Notes: generated by a model from the letters alone, not told the origin. A DNA stretch of 64,000 bases from JBGQOG01 sp052113705 (GCF_052113705.1 NZ_JBGQOG010000008.1:1-64000); one strand, 5' to 3'. Shown: positions 54,058 to 63,999, counted from the stretch's first letter. Program-made: numbers and translations.

Positions 54058-55065
54058 TCAGTGCTCCGTCCTGCGTGTGCCGGGGTGGCGCGCGGCAAAT
54101 GTGGCCACGATCAGCCCCGTCAGCAGCAGCCCACCCTGAATAATCTGACGTTGAAAGTCCGGCAGGCCCAGCAAGGTGGTGCCACTGAACAGAACGCCGA
54201 TGAACAGGGTCGCGGTCAGCGTACCCAGGATGTTGGGCTTGCCCACCCGCACCATCATGCCGCCCAGCAACACCACGGTCAGCCCATTGATCAGATAGGG
54301 TCCGCCGATCATCGGCTGCCCCGACGACAGGCTGGAGGCGAGCAAGATTCCGGCGAAGGCCGCGCTCAGCCCCGAGAGGGCAAACAGAATGACCGTCAGC
54401 CGCACCACCGGCACCCCGACCGACCGCACCGCGGCTTCGTTCTGCGCCATCGCATAGATATAGCGCCCGAAGGTCAGCCGCTCCTGCACAAACCAGGCCA
54501 GGGCTGCGATCACCAGCACCGGCAGCACAATCAGCGGCACCGCGCCCCCCAAGGCGGGCTGCAGCAGGGCGGAAAAGGGGCCCGGATCCGCGATACGGAC
54601 CACGGTGCCCTTGCCCAAGGCCGCCGCCACCGAAGCGCAGATCCCCGCCGTTGAGATGGTGACGATCAGCGCGGGCAGCCGCATGGCGGCCACCAGCCAG
54701 CCATTGATCAGCCCGACCACGACCCCCGCCGCAAGCGACAGGGCAATCGCCCCCGGCCAGCTCCAGCCCTGCGCCAAGGCCGAGGCACAGAGCATGTTTG
54801 CCAATGCCGCCACCTGCATGAAGCTCACGTCAATCTTGCCCGAGGCAATGACCCAGGTCAGGCCCAGCACCATCACTACCATGATCGAAAATGATTTGAG
54901 CACGGTGGCGATATTGGTCGGCTCGAGCAGTTGCGGGCGCTGACTGGCAATGGCCAGCGTCACCACGATCACCGCCACAACCAGCCACAGATCGGTTGTC
55001 AGCCGGGCCAGCCTGCCCCGCCCGCGCGATGGCGGCATCGATTTCTCTTCATAGGTCATGGTCAT
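54058..55065 (-). CDS. Sugar ABC transporter permease (RbsC type, CUT2)
   Basis: A 335-residue permease with eight to ten helices, e.g. ALAWFVQERLTFGRYIYAMA and VGVPVVRLTVILFALSGLSA, the typical RbsC block. It overlaps the preceding permease by four bases. CUT2 systems take up monosaccharides and small polyols. Confidence 0.9.
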   Translation of the reverse strand: MTMTYEEKSMPPSRGRGRLARLTTDLWLVVAVIVVTLAIASQRPQLLEPTNIATVLKSFSIMVVMVLGLTWVIASGKIDVSFMQVAALANMLCASALAQGWSWPGAIALSLAAGVVVGLINGWLVAAMRLPALIVTISTAGICASVAAALGKGTVVRIADPGPFSALLQPALGGAVPLIVLPVLVIAALAWFVQERLTFGRYIYAMAQNEAAVRSVGVPVVRLTVILFALSGLSAAFAGILLASSLSSGQPMIGGPYLINGLTVVLLGGMMVRVGKPNILGTLTATLFIGVLFSGTTLLGLPDFQRQIIQGGLLLTGLIVATFAARHPGTRRTEH

Positions 55066-56072
55066 GCCCTGCCTCCTTTGATGCTGCGCGGGGATTTACG
55101 AGGCCACAGGATGCGAAGCCCGCCCAAAAAGCCACGTGCGCTGTCCGAAAAGGCGAGAACGCCGATCAGCAGGATCAGGCTGACCACGCCATCGCTGTAG
55201 TAATAAGGCACACCCATCAGCGCGAAGCCGTCCAGCAGCATGGTGATCAGCAAGATCCCCCCGAAGCTGGCCACCACCGAGGTGCCCCCCATGATTGCCG
55301 CCCCAAGGAACACCCCCGCATAGGCGGGCATCATCAGATTGGCACCCTTGTTGGTCTCGGCCGTGCCGGATTCCGCCAGGATCAGCAGCACCGCCAGCAC
55401 GGTGCACATTGCGCACAGAACATAGGCCAGAGCGACAAACCGACGGGTCGCGATGCCCGAGAAATGCGCCGCTCGGGGATTTTCGCCGGTGGCGTAAAAC
55501 GCGAGACCGGTACGGGTCCGGTCGAGCACGAACCAGGCCAGTGCGTAAATCGCCACCAAAAGCCAGAGCGACACCCCAAGTCCCAAAAGCCGCGCGTCAT
55601 TCAGATCGGTGATGCCACTGGTGAAGAAGTTCTGAAAGATCGAGCGCCCGCCGGTGTAGACAAAGGCAAGCCCTGCCCCCACCGACCCCAGGGCGATGGT
55701 TGTCACGATATCGGGCAGGCCAAAGCGGCTGATGGCAATGCCCGATATGGCACCGATCACCGCCCCCAGCGCCAGCCCCGCCACCACCACCAGCCACAGC
55801 GGCAGCCCGGCGGCAATCATCGCCCCCATCGACATCGCCGCAAAGGCCGCGACACCGGCGATCGAGAGATCGAATTTGCGCACGATCACCACGAAGGTCA
55901 GCCCCAGCGCTGCCAGACCATTGGCCGCCATGTGCCGGGCGATCCCATTCAGGCTGGCCGCGCTGAGAAAGCGCGGCTCGATCAGGCCAAACACCGCGCC
56001 GACGAGCAGCACAAGGACCACAAATCCAACTCCCCGCGCCGAATGACGCGTCCATTCCCGCCAGCCGCTCAT
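55062..56072 (-). CDS. Sugar ABC transporter permease (RbsC type, CUT2)
   Basis: A 336-residue permease paralogous to its neighbour: FYATGENPRAAHFSGIATR is the RbsC loop. ATG 56072 overlaps the ATPase stop; the longer frame up to 56201 lies in the ATPase gene. The two permeases probably form a heterodimer. Confidence 0.9.
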   Translation of the reverse strand: MSGWREWTRHSARGVGFVVLVLLVGAVFGLIEPRFLSAASLNGIARHMAANGLAALGLTFVVIVRKFDLSIAGVAAFAAMSMGAMIAAGLPLWLVVVAGLALGAVIGAISGIAISRFGLPDIVTTIALGSVGAGLAFVYTGGRSIFQNFFTSGITDLNDARLLGLGVSLWLLVAIYALAWFVLDRTRTGLAFYATGENPRAAHFSGIATRRFVALAYVLCAMCTVLAVLLILAESGTAETNKGANLMMPAYAGVFLGAAIMGGTSVVASFGGILLITMLLDGFALMGVPYYYSDGVVSLILLIGVLAFSDSARGFLGGLRILWPRKSPRSIKGGRA

Positions 56073-57586
56073 CGCGCGCCCTCCCCCATGATACCCGCCA
56101 TCAACAGCGCATCGCGCGTGAAAGCGCCCGATGCCGGCGCGACCTGCCGCCCTTTGTGCAGCGCGATGGTGCGGTCGGCGACGCCATGCACCTCGTCGCA
56201 ATCGCTGGAGATGACGATCACCGCCGCCTCGCGCGACAGGGCGCGCATCAGGGCGTAAATCTTTGCCCGCGCGCCAATGTCGACGCCCACGGTCGGCTCG
56301 ACGAAAATGTAGATATCCGCCTCGCTATAGAGCCCTTTGGCCAGCACGATCTTTTGCTGATTGCCGCCTGAAAAGCTGGCGGCGGGCGTGTTCAGATGCG
56401 GCGGATGCAGCGCAACCTGTTCGGCCAGTCGCTGCGTCTCTTGCCGCAGCCGCCGCCCGCGCAGGCTCCAGCGGCCCCCGGCTGCGCGGCGCAAATTGGC
56501 CATCGGCACGTTGAACAGCGCGTGCCGGGACAGTGCCAGCCCCTCGGTCCGCCGATCGCCCGGTACGAGGAAAATGCCCGCATCCAGCGCCGCGCGCGGT
56601 GTGCGCAGGCGGACCACCTTGCCCTGCACGCGGATCTCGCCCCGCTCGGGTGGGTCGACGCCAAAGATTGATTTGGCCAGCTCATCACAGCCCGACCCCA
56701 CCAGACCAAAGATGCCCAGAATTTCCCCGCGATGGGCGCTGAAGGACACGTCTTCAAACCCCTGCGCCAGGCTCAGACCGCGCAGATCCAGCAAGGCCTC
56801 GCCCCGCGATGCCGGATCGGCCTTGGGCGGAAAGATATCGCCCATCGCCTCCCCCAGCATCAGATCCGCCAGCGACACGCCCGAGTGGCGCGCGTCGGGC
56901 ACGGTCATCCGCGCCACACAGGTGCCCCCGCGAAACACCGAGAAACTGTCTGCAATTGCAAAGACTTCCTCAAGCTGATGCGTGATGTAGATGATGGCGA
57001 TGCCACGGCTGCGCAGCTGGTTCATCAGCGCAAAGAGATCCTCGCGCTCGACATCGGTCAAGGTTGAGGTCGGCTCGTCCAGGATCAGCACGCGGATGCC
57101 ATCGACGGCAATCGCCTGCAAGATCGCCACCGATTCCCGTTCGACCGCCGACATCTGGCCCACCTCCTGAGCGAGGTCGATGGGCACGGCAAAGCGCGCG
57201 AGCAGCGCCGAGGCGCGGGCCTCAAGCGCCGCGCGGTCGATCCGGCCGAGCAGGCCGCGCGCCATGGTCTCGCGCCCCAGAAAGATGTTCTCCAGCCCAC
57301 TCATATCCGGCACCAGTTCGGGATGCTGCTGTACGGTGGCAATGCCCGCGCCAATCGCATCCTCGGGGGATCGAAAATGCACGGCGTCCCCGCCGATGGT
57401 GATCGTGCCGCTGTCCTTTTGGATCACCCCCGACAAGATCTTGATAAAGGTTGACTTTCCCGCACCATTGATCCCCAGCAGGGCATGCACCTCTCCCGGT
57501 TCAAGGTGAAAATCGACGTCGCGCAGGGCCTGAACCGGGCCAAAGCGCTTGCAGACCCCGGAGGCGGTCAGAACGGGCGTCACCAT
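56069..57586 (-). CDS. Sugar ABC transporter ATPase with two nucleotide domains (RbsA type)
   Basis: The 505-residue protein holds two fused ATPase domains. The first has Walker A GINGAGKSTFIKILSG and Walker B VLILDEPTSTLTD. The second has a degenerate Walker A (GLVGSGCDELAKS) and the signature FSGGNQQKIVLAKGL, the normal RbsA asymmetry. In the second Walker B the usual DEPT is EPTVGVD preceded by Val. Start 57586 has AGGAG nine bases upstream. Confidence 0.92.
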   Translation of the reverse strand: MVTPVLTASGVCKRFGPVQALRDVDFHLEPGEVHALLGINGAGKSTFIKILSGVIQKDSGTITIGGDAVHFRSPEDAIGAGIATVQQHPELVPDMSGLENIFLGRETMARGLLGRIDRAALEARASALLARFAVPIDLAQEVGQMSAVERESVAILQAIAVDGIRVLILDEPTSTLTDVEREDLFALMNQLRSRGIAIIYITHQLEEVFAIADSFSVFRGGTCVARMTVPDARHSGVSLADLMLGEAMGDIFPPKADPASRGEALLDLRGLSLAQGFEDVSFSAHRGEILGIFGLVGSGCDELAKSIFGVDPPERGEIRVQGKVVRLRTPRAALDAGIFLVPGDRRTEGLALSRHALFNVPMANLRRAAGGRWSLRGRRLRQETQRLAEQVALHPPHLNTPAASFSGGNQQKIVLAKGLYSEADIYIFVEPTVGVDIGARAKIYALMRALSREAAVIVISSDCDEVHGVADRTIALHKGRQVAPASGAFTRDALLMAGIMGEGAR

Positions 57587-57669
57587 GCTTTCATCTCCTG
57601 AATTGGTTGCGGCATGAGAGGGATGCGGAGGGTGGACTGCCCCACCCCCCACCGATCAGTTACCCTGCT

Positions 57670-58680
57670 TCAGAGGGCGCGGACCCAGCCCAGTTTCTCG
57701 GCCTCGCCGGGGACGTCGAAATTATCCGGAATGCCGTTTTGCAGCATGTCCGGCGTGACGGCATAGGTCGGGGTGATGACCAGACGCGGCGTCTTGCGGC
57801 CGGCCAAGAGTTCATGCGCGTAGAAGACATCGAGATAGGCCATCTCATAAAAGCTCTGCGCCATCGACAGTTTCAGCGGCGTCTCGGAGGCGATGTAGTT
57901 GAAGGCCTGCGAGCCGCCGTCGATCCCGGTCAGGATCAGGTTGTTGCGCCCTGCGGCGCGTGCCGCCAGCGTGCCCTCGACCGCCGCCCCGTCCCAGGCG
58001 CACCAGACCGCATCCACATCGGGGTTCGAGGTCAGGATATTGTCCACCGCTTGCCGGGGCGACACATTGCCCGCCAGCGCAAAGGCCCATTCCGTCACCA
58101 CCTCAATATCGGGGTAGCGGCGCAGCGCCCATTCCATGCCCAGCGTCCGCTGATCCCAACTTTCATTTTGCGGCAGCATCACGCGGGCGATTTTACCTTT
58201 GCCGTTCAGCGCTTTGCAGATGTATTCGCAGGAATACTGGCCCATGCCGAAATTGTTCGACATGGCGGTGGTGGAGACGTCTGCGCCCGGCACGGCGCTG
58301 TCGGCACAAAAGACCGGGATGCCTGCCGCGATCGCGCGTTGCACCGCCGGGGCAATCGCCACCGCATCGGCCGGGGTGATGAACAAAGCCTCGGGTTTTG
58401 ATGCCACGAGCGAGTCGATCTGATCCGATTGCACCCGGGCGTCAAAGCCCGCGTCGGTCATCGTCAGCTCACCGCCCAGTTCTTTTACGGCGGCGTTGAA
58501 GCCGTCTTGCAGATGGCGGCCGGAATCATAGGTGGTCCACCCCAGCGCGGCGGCGAATTTACGCCCCGCAGCCTGTGCGCGCATCTCCTGAGGCCAGAGC
58601 GCGGCGCTCGCGGCCAAGGCAGCCGTGCCTGCCATGAACATGCGGCGGTTCAGCCCGTTCTGGGTCATGTCGTTGGTCAT
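57670..58680 (-). CDS. Sugar ABC transporter substrate-binding protein (RbsB type)
   Basis: With ATG 58680 (GGAGG upstream) the protein has 336 residues and a twin-arginine-like signal, NRRMFMAGTAALAASAALWP. The mature part is a RbsB/LacI-type bilobal binder, with DSLVASKPEALFITPADAVA and DAVWCAWDGAAVEG. It is separated from the ATPase gene by 83 bases that contain a small GGGTGG/CCACCC stem. Ligand unknown, but presumably the sugar or polyol phosphorylated by the operon's kinases. Confidence 0.88.
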   Translation of the reverse strand: MTNDMTQNGLNRRMFMAGTAALAASAALWPQEMRAQAAGRKFAAALGWTTYDSGRHLQDGFNAAVKELGGELTMTDAGFDARVQSDQIDSLVASKPEALFITPADAVAIAPAVQRAIAAGIPVFCADSAVPGADVSTTAMSNNFGMGQYSCEYICKALNGKGKIARVMLPQNESWDQRTLGMEWALRRYPDIEVVTEWAFALAGNVSPRQAVDNILTSNPDVDAVWCAWDGAAVEGTLAARAAGRNNLILTGIDGGSQAFNYIASETPLKLSMAQSFYEMAYLDVFYAHELLAGRKTPRLVITPTYAVTPDMLQNGIPDNFDVPGEAEKLGWVRAL

Positions 58681-58765
58681 TGTCTTTCCTCCACTGTTGA
58701 ACCGCCCTTTCCGGGTCGGTCTTTGTCGCCCGCCTCCCCCTCCTCCGGGGCGGTGGGCAAAGCGT

Positions 58766-60211
58766 TCAGCAGCGCGCAACCGCGCCTTGCCAGCGGTCGA
58801 AGGCCGCGGCGTAGCTGTCGGCATGGGCTGCCGAAGGACCGATCGCCCCGCGCAATTCGGGGCGGCGGAGCACACTGGCGAGCGGCGTATTGGTCGCCGC
58901 GATCATGCCCAGCCGCGCCGCGCCAAAGGCGGCACCCAGGGCGCTGCCGCGCGGGACATCCAGCTCGATCCCCAAAGTGGTCGCCAGCATCGAAAGCCAC
59001 AGATCCGACTGCGACCCGCCGCCAATCGCCAGCAGGCGGCGCAACTCGGTGCCACTTGCGCGAAAGGCATCGGCGCATTCGCGCATCGCAAAGGCGACGC
59101 CTTCCATCACCGCCTGCGTCATCGCCGCATCATCGTGCTGATGCGCCAGGCCGACAAAGCCACCCCGCATCCGCGCATCCGAACGCGGTGACCAGCAGCC
59201 ATCCAGAAAAGGCACAAAGGTCAGATCACCGGCGGCGCGCGGCGCGGTGCCCAGCTCTTGCACCAGATCCGCCGGGCTGCGTTTGAGCCGGGCCGCAAGC
59301 CATGTCAGACACGAGGTCGCCGAGAGGATGACCGACATCTGGTGCCAGCGCCCGGGCACCGCATGACAGAGGGTCTCAATCGCATGGCCGGTGGCGCGGC
59401 GTGGGCTGTCATTGGCCACAAACAACACGCCCGAGGTGCCGAGCGATACTGTGCCTTCGCCCTCCTCCGTCACCCCAGTGCCGCAGGCACCGCAGGCATT
59501 GTCGCCGCCGCCACCCGCCACCACCGGATGCCGCCGCATGCCCCAACGCGCCGCCAGCTCAGGCTGAAGCCGACCGGAGACCGCCGTGCCCTCGATCAGC
59601 TGCGGCATCTGGCGGCGGTCAAGCCCACAGGCGCCCAGCATCGGGTCGGACCAGTCGCGGGCGGCCAGATCGAGCCACATCGTGCCGCTGGCATCCGCCA
59701 TATCGCTGACCTTTTCGCCGGTCAGCAGCAGGCGGATGTAATCCTTGGGCAGCAACACGCTGTGGATCGCGTCGTAGATCTGCCGCTCATGTCGCCGCAG
59801 CCACAGGATTTTGGCCGCGGTGACGCCTGGTGTCGGTTTGCGCCCGACATGGCGGATCAGATCGGGCACGCCGTCCAACAGTTCGGCGCATTCCGGCGTG
59901 CTGCGGGTGTCGTTCCACAGGATCGCCGGACGCAGAGGACGGTCGGCCGCATCAAGCACCGTCGCACCGTACATTTGACCCGAGAGCCCGATCCCCTCCA
60001 CCGCCGCCAGCGCGGCGGGATGGCTGGCCGCCAAAGCGTCGAGCGTTTCGGTCACCGCCTCCCACCACAGGGCGGGGTCTTGTTCAGACCAGCCGGGATG
60101 CGCCCGCGTCACGACCAGCGGCCGCGAGGACACCTCGGCGATCAGCGCCTGCCCGGCGTCAATCAGGACAGACTTCACCCCTGAAGTTCCGAGATCTATG
60201 CCCAGAAACAT
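58766..60211 (-). CDS. Xylulokinase-type FGGY kinase (XylB-like)
   Basis: The 481-residue kinase closely follows XylB wording: FLGIDLGTSGVKSVLIDAG, GLSGQMYGATVLD, RPAILWNDTRS and SDMADASGTMWLDLAARDW. The QMHG of xylulokinases is QMYG here, a change at the substrate loop that may alter preference. GGAGGAAGG stands just before ATG 60211. No xylose isomerase or pentitol dehydrogenase is in the window, so the ketose source is missing or outside. It follows glpD and precedes the binding protein. Confidence 0.85.
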   Translation of the reverse strand: MFLGIDLGTSGVKSVLIDAGQALIAEVSSRPLVVTRAHPGWSEQDPALWWEAVTETLDALAASHPAALAAVEGIGLSGQMYGATVLDAADRPLRPAILWNDTRSTPECAELLDGVPDLIRHVGRKPTPGVTAAKILWLRRHERQIYDAIHSVLLPKDYIRLLLTGEKVSDMADASGTMWLDLAARDWSDPMLGACGLDRRQMPQLIEGTAVSGRLQPELAARWGMRRHPVVAGGGGDNACGACGTGVTEEGEGTVSLGTSGVLFVANDSPRRATGHAIETLCHAVPGRWHQMSVILSATSCLTWLAARLKRSPADLVQELGTAPRAAGDLTFVPFLDGCWSPRSDARMRGGFVGLAHQHDDAAMTQAVMEGVAFAMRECADAFRASGTELRRLLAIGGGSQSDLWLSMLATTLGIELDVPRGSALGAAFGAARLGMIAATNTPLASVLRRPELRGAIGPSAAHADSYAAAFDRWQGAVARC

Positions 60212-60306
60212 CCTTCCTCCTCCCTCTGTCTCCGCCGCCTCAAGCGGATGAAATCGACACAGCGCCACGGGGCTCCTCTTCCCCGTTTGTCACCGCAGAG
60301 ATGCGG

Positions 60307-61842
60307 TCAGGCGCTTTGTCGTGTGGCGATCGGCGCCTCCATGTGGCGTTCAACGGCGGCGATTTGCGCCGGGCTGAGCCGCAGCCCCAGCTTTGAGCGG
60401 TGGAACAGGACATCCTGCGCCGTCGCGGCCCATTCCTGCGCCCGCATGTAATCCAGCTCGCGCGCGCTCAGCCCGGCCCCGAAATCTTGTCCCAGATCTG
60501 CCCGTTGCTGCGCATCACCCAGCACCTGCCGGGCGCGGGTGCCGTAAAAGCGCACGAACCGCCGCGCCTCGGCATCCGACAGGAAGTCATAGGCACGCTT
60601 CAGCGCCGCCACCTCGGGGCCAAACTCCTGCGGCGCGAAATCGCCCCCCGGCAAGACCTTGGTGCCGGTCCATCCCGCGGGCAGTTTCAGCCCGCCCTGC
60701 GGGTCGCCCAGACAGGCCCCGATCCGCTCCAGCGCGGATTCCGCCAGCCGACGGTAGGTGGTGATCTTGCCGCCAAACACCGACAGGATCGGCGCTTGGG
60801 CGCGGCTGTCCACCTCGAGCACATAATCGCGGGTGGCGGCCTGCGCCTTTGAGCTGCCATCGTCATAGAGCGGGCGCACGCCGCTGTAGGTCCAGACCAC
60901 ATCGGCGGGGGTGACGGGGCGTTTGAAATTGGCCGAGGCCAGCGCGCACAGATAGGCGATCTCTTCCGCCGAGGCCGCCACCTCTGCCGGGTCGCCCGGA
61001 TAGTCGCGGTCGGTGGTGCCGATCAGGGTGAAGCGGTCCTCATAGGGAATGGTGAAGACAATCCGCCCGTCGGTGTTTTGAAAGATGAAGCAGCGGTCGT
61101 GGTCATAGAGTTTCGGCACCACGATATGCGAGCCCTGCACCTGCCGCACCCGCCCCTTTGGCGGGCGTTTGGCAATGTCGCGGGCGACGTCATTGGCCCA
61201 AGGGCCCGCCGCATTAATCAACATCCGGGCCCGGATGATCTGCCTGCGCCCGGTTTCCCGGTGCTGCATGGTCACGCGCCAGCCACCCTCCGGATGTGGC
61301 TCGGCCCGGGTGCAGCGGGTGCGGGCATGGATAACCGCGCCGCGTTCCTGCGCATCCATCGCGTTCAGGATCACCAGCCGGTTATCCTCGACCCAACAGT
61401 CGGAATATTCATAGCCCCGGTGCAGATCCGCCCGCAGCCCTGCCCCCAGCGGTCCGCTTTTCAGATTGACCCGCGCGGTGCCGGGCAGCAATTTGCGGCC
61501 CCCCAGATGGTCATAGATGAACAGCCCCAACCGCAAAAGCCAGGCCGGGCGCATCCCCTTGGAATGCGGCAGCACGAAGCGCAGCGGGCGCACGATATGC
61601 GGCGCGATGTTCCACAACACCTCGCGCTCGATCAGCGCCTCGCGCACCAGCCGGAATTCGCAATGTTCCAGATAGCGCAGCCCGCCATGCAGGAGTTTGG
61701 TCGAGGCCGAGGAGGTCGCGCCCCCCATATCGCCTTGTTCGCACAGACAAACGGAATAGCCGCGCCCCACGGCGTCACGGGCAATGCCGCAGCCATTGAT
61801 CCCCCCGCCGATGATCGCGAGGTCAAAGATCTGCTCAGACAT
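60307..61842 (-). CDS. glpD: Glycerol-3-phosphate dehydrogenase (GlpD)
   Basis: A 511-residue quinone-linked flavoprotein with near-canonical GlpD motifs: DLAIIGGGINGCGIARDAVG (7-26), SSASTKLLHGGLRYLEH, YEYSDCWVEDNRLV and FGGKITTYRRLAE. Converts sn-glycerol-3-phosphate to dihydroxyacetone phosphate at the inner membrane. Its start overlaps the HAD phosphatase stop by eight bases, so it is made together with the phosphatase and the glycerol-1-phosphate-dehydrogenase-type enzyme. No glycerol kinase or GlpF is adjacent, so its substrate comes from another route or it accepts a polyol phosphate. Confidence 0.88.
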   Translation of the reverse strand: MSEQIFDLAIIGGGINGCGIARDAVGRGYSVCLCEQGDMGGATSSASTKLLHGGLRYLEHCEFRLVREALIEREVLWNIAPHIVRPLRFVLPHSKGMRPAWLLRLGLFIYDHLGGRKLLPGTARVNLKSGPLGAGLRADLHRGYEYSDCWVEDNRLVILNAMDAQERGAVIHARTRCTRAEPHPEGGWRVTMQHRETGRRQIIRARMLINAAGPWANDVARDIAKRPPKGRVRQVQGSHIVVPKLYDHDRCFIFQNTDGRIVFTIPYEDRFTLIGTTDRDYPGDPAEVAASAEEIAYLCALASANFKRPVTPADVVWTYSGVRPLYDDGSSKAQAATRDYVLEVDSRAQAPILSVFGGKITTYRRLAESALERIGACLGDPQGGLKLPAGWTGTKVLPGGDFAPQEFGPEVAALKRAYDFLSDAEARRFVRFYGTRARQVLGDAQQRADLGQDFGAGLSARELDYMRAQEWAATAQDVLFHRSKLGLRLSPAQIAAVERHMEAPIATRQSA

Positions 61843-62659
61843 GGGCGTGCTCCCGCAGCGGCACATGCCGCGCGCTCAGGATCCGCTCGGCGATTTCGAC
61901 AAAGCCCGCACCGCCTTCGGAAGGGGCGACAAAGGCGGGCGGCGTGAAACTGCCCGGTGCAAAGTCGCGCACATTGGCAACGCCGCAGGAATTCGGAAAA
62001 AAGCCGAACATCGGCCCGTCATTCGGGCTGTCGCCGGCAAAGACCACCTGCGCGCGGTCGGCGTCGAGATCCAGCCCCAGAATATCGGCGGCAAAGACGC
62101 GGGTCATCGACAGCTTGTCATAGCTGCCAAACCAGCCGTTCACATGGATCGACGAGAGTTTCGCCACCGCCCCGGCATCCGTAAAAATGTCCAGAATCCG
62201 CTGCACCTGATCGTCGGGCAAGGCCGGCACGTCTTCGCAGAAATCGATCGCCAGATCGGCCTCACGGTAGAGCTGATCCGAGGCGATGCCCGCCCCCGGC
62301 ACGTCATGCAGGATCTTTTCACGCAAGGCATCCAACCGGGCGCGGTTCGTGCGCCGCTCTTCCGGGCTGGCAAAGAACTTTTGCCGCATCACCCGGGCGC
62401 TGCGATCATAGGAGAAATAAAAGGCCCCGTTCTCGCCGACGATCCCGGCCACCGGCCAGAGTCGGGCAATCATATCGCACCAGCCCGCAGGCCGCCCGGT
62501 GATCGGCACCACCGCCAAGCCCGCCTCGGCCAGCCGCTCCAGCGCGGCATAGGCGGCGGCGGGCAATTGCCCGTCGGTGGTCAGCGTGTCGTCAATATCG
62601 GTCAGCACTGCAACGCAGCGGGCCAGTTGGCCGTCATCCAGCTCACTCAGCGGGCGCAT
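61835..62659 (-). CDS. HAD-superfamily phosphatase (type IIB, SPP-like)
   Basis: A 274-residue HAD hydrolase. Motif I is LTDIDDTLT with Asp21 and Asp23, motif II VVPITGRPAGW, and motif IV FAGDSPNDGPMFGFF, with a type IIB cap between. The group includes sucrose-phosphate and mannosylglycerate phosphatases. ATG 62659 shares TGATG with the stop of the upstream gene; a GTG nine bases earlier is less likely. It would remove phosphate from a sugar or glyceryl phosphate. Confidence 0.82.
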   Translation of the reverse strand: MRPLSELDDGQLARCVAVLTDIDDTLTTDGQLPAAAYAALERLAEAGLAVVPITGRPAGWCDMIARLWPVAGIVGENGAFYFSYDRSARVMRQKFFASPEERRTNRARLDALREKILHDVPGAGIASDQLYREADLAIDFCEDVPALPDDQVQRILDIFTDAGAVAKLSSIHVNGWFGSYDKLSMTRVFAADILGLDLDADRAQVVFAGDSPNDGPMFGFFPNSCGVANVRDFAPGSFTPPAFVAPSEGGAGFVEIAERILSARHVPLREHAHV

Positions 62660-63999
62660 CAGACGCACTCCTCGATGAAATCATTCAAAACGCCCATGTC
62701 ATCCGCCAGATCGAGCAGCGAATAGCGGTCGCGCATCTCGCGGCAATGGCGCAGGGCATCGACATAGAGATCACGCTCCAGCCCGATCTCGTCATGGGTG
62801 GCGCCACCGCCCGCCGCGCGCAGATGGGCCGCCATCTCCTCGGGCGGCAACATCATCGCGCGCAGGGTCTGGCGCAGCTCAGGCCAGATGTCGGCCAGGT
62901 GCTGGTTGAAGGCGGCGGCTTTGTCGGTATCCATCGCCTTGGCGCGCGAGGCCCTGAGGCAATCGTCCACCGCCGCCGCCGGATAGCGCGCCCGGATTGC
63001 CGCCTCATCGGGCTTCCAACCGCGGATGCGCGGTGCCTCCTCGCGCGACAACAGCCAGTCTTGCAACCGGGCCATGGTGATGGAGGCCACCCCCACCTGT
63101 TGACCATGCACCGTGCCCGGATGCCGCGCGCCCGCGAAACTGTCGATCCAATGCGAGATCTGATGCTCGCCCATCGAGCCCGGATGGCTCATGCCCACCA
63201 CGGCGATGCCCAGCCCGCCCAGTGTCAGCAACCGCTGCAGATAGCCGATGGAACCATGCTCACCCCGGCCCAGGTCGCCTGTGCGGCGCAGCACCTCTGC
63301 CTCATCCGCCTCTTGCAGCAGATAGGGGGCGGTCGCATAGCGCGTGCCGAGCAATATATGCGAGAAATACCAGTCCACCTGCGCCGTCGGGCGGCAGAGT
63401 GAATCGCCCAGACCCGCACCGATCAGATATTGCGGGGCTTTGGACGACACGTCGATGTCGATGAAAACGCCCTTGGCCGCATGGGCATTCTGGGTGGTCT
63501 TCAACCCGGAATCAAGGGTGATCGAAGCGGTGGACGAGGTGTAGCCATTCATCGAAGGCGCCGTGCCAAATACGCTGTAGCTGCGCCCGTCAAGATAGGT
63601 GGCATATTTGCACAGATCATTGATGCTGCCCGAGCCGACGGCGATCAGCGCTTCCTGATCGCGGGTCAGTTCCTGCAGCTGCCGCACCTGGGCTGCATCC
63701 GCATGCGGATGGTCGAGGACAAAAAGCCGCCCCTTGCCGGCCAGCTTATGCGCAATATCGGCGCCCATCACCGCCGCCGTATCGGCATCACAGACCACCG
63801 CATAGCTTTGCGCAGTCATCACCGCCTCGACCATGTCGCGCGCCGCCGCGGCAAAGCCGTCGCCGATCTCAATATGTTTGAACGGAACTTCGACCGCATG
63901 CCCGGTGTCGGGATCGCGCCAGCGGCCCTGTGTGACCTCCTCAATGAGGGTGTTCCAGCCCGCCGTGCCGCGCGCCTGTGCCGAAAGCGACATGCTCAT
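62659..63999 (-). CDS. sn-Glycerol-1-phosphate dehydrogenase-like protein (AraM family)
   Basis: A 446-residue member of the iron-alcohol-dehydrogenase/dehydroquinate-synthase-like fold. The NAD loop is AVGSGSINDLCKYATYLDGR, followed by GTAPSMNGYTSSTASIT as in EgsA/AraM. Metal ligands appear as the Asp in GAGLGDSLCRP and the His in GEHQISHWID and TVHGQQVG. AraM interconverts dihydroxyacetone phosphate and sn-glycerol-1-phosphate. Start is at the window edge: ATG at 63999 and again at 63993, so a longer N-terminus outside the window cannot be excluded. First visible gene of the minus-strand operon. Confidence 0.8.
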   Translation of the reverse strand: MSMSLSAQARGTAGWNTLIEEVTQGRWRDPDTGHAVEVPFKHIEIGDGFAAAARDMVEAVMTAQSYAVVCDADTAAVMGADIAHKLAGKGRLFVLDHPHADAAQVRQLQELTRDQEALIAVGSGSINDLCKYATYLDGRSYSVFGTAPSMNGYTSSTASITLDSGLKTTQNAHAAKGVFIDIDVSSKAPQYLIGAGLGDSLCRPTAQVDWYFSHILLGTRYATAPYLLQEADEAEVLRRTGDLGRGEHGSIGYLQRLLTLGGLGIAVVGMSHPGSMGEHQISHWIDSFAGARHPGTVHGQQVGVASITMARLQDWLLSREEAPRIRGWKPDEAAIRARYPAAAVDDCLRASRAKAMDTDKAAAFNQHLADIWPELRQTLRAMMLPPEEMAAHLRAAGGGATHDEIGLERDLYVDALRHCREMRDRYSLLDLADDMGVLNDFIEECV

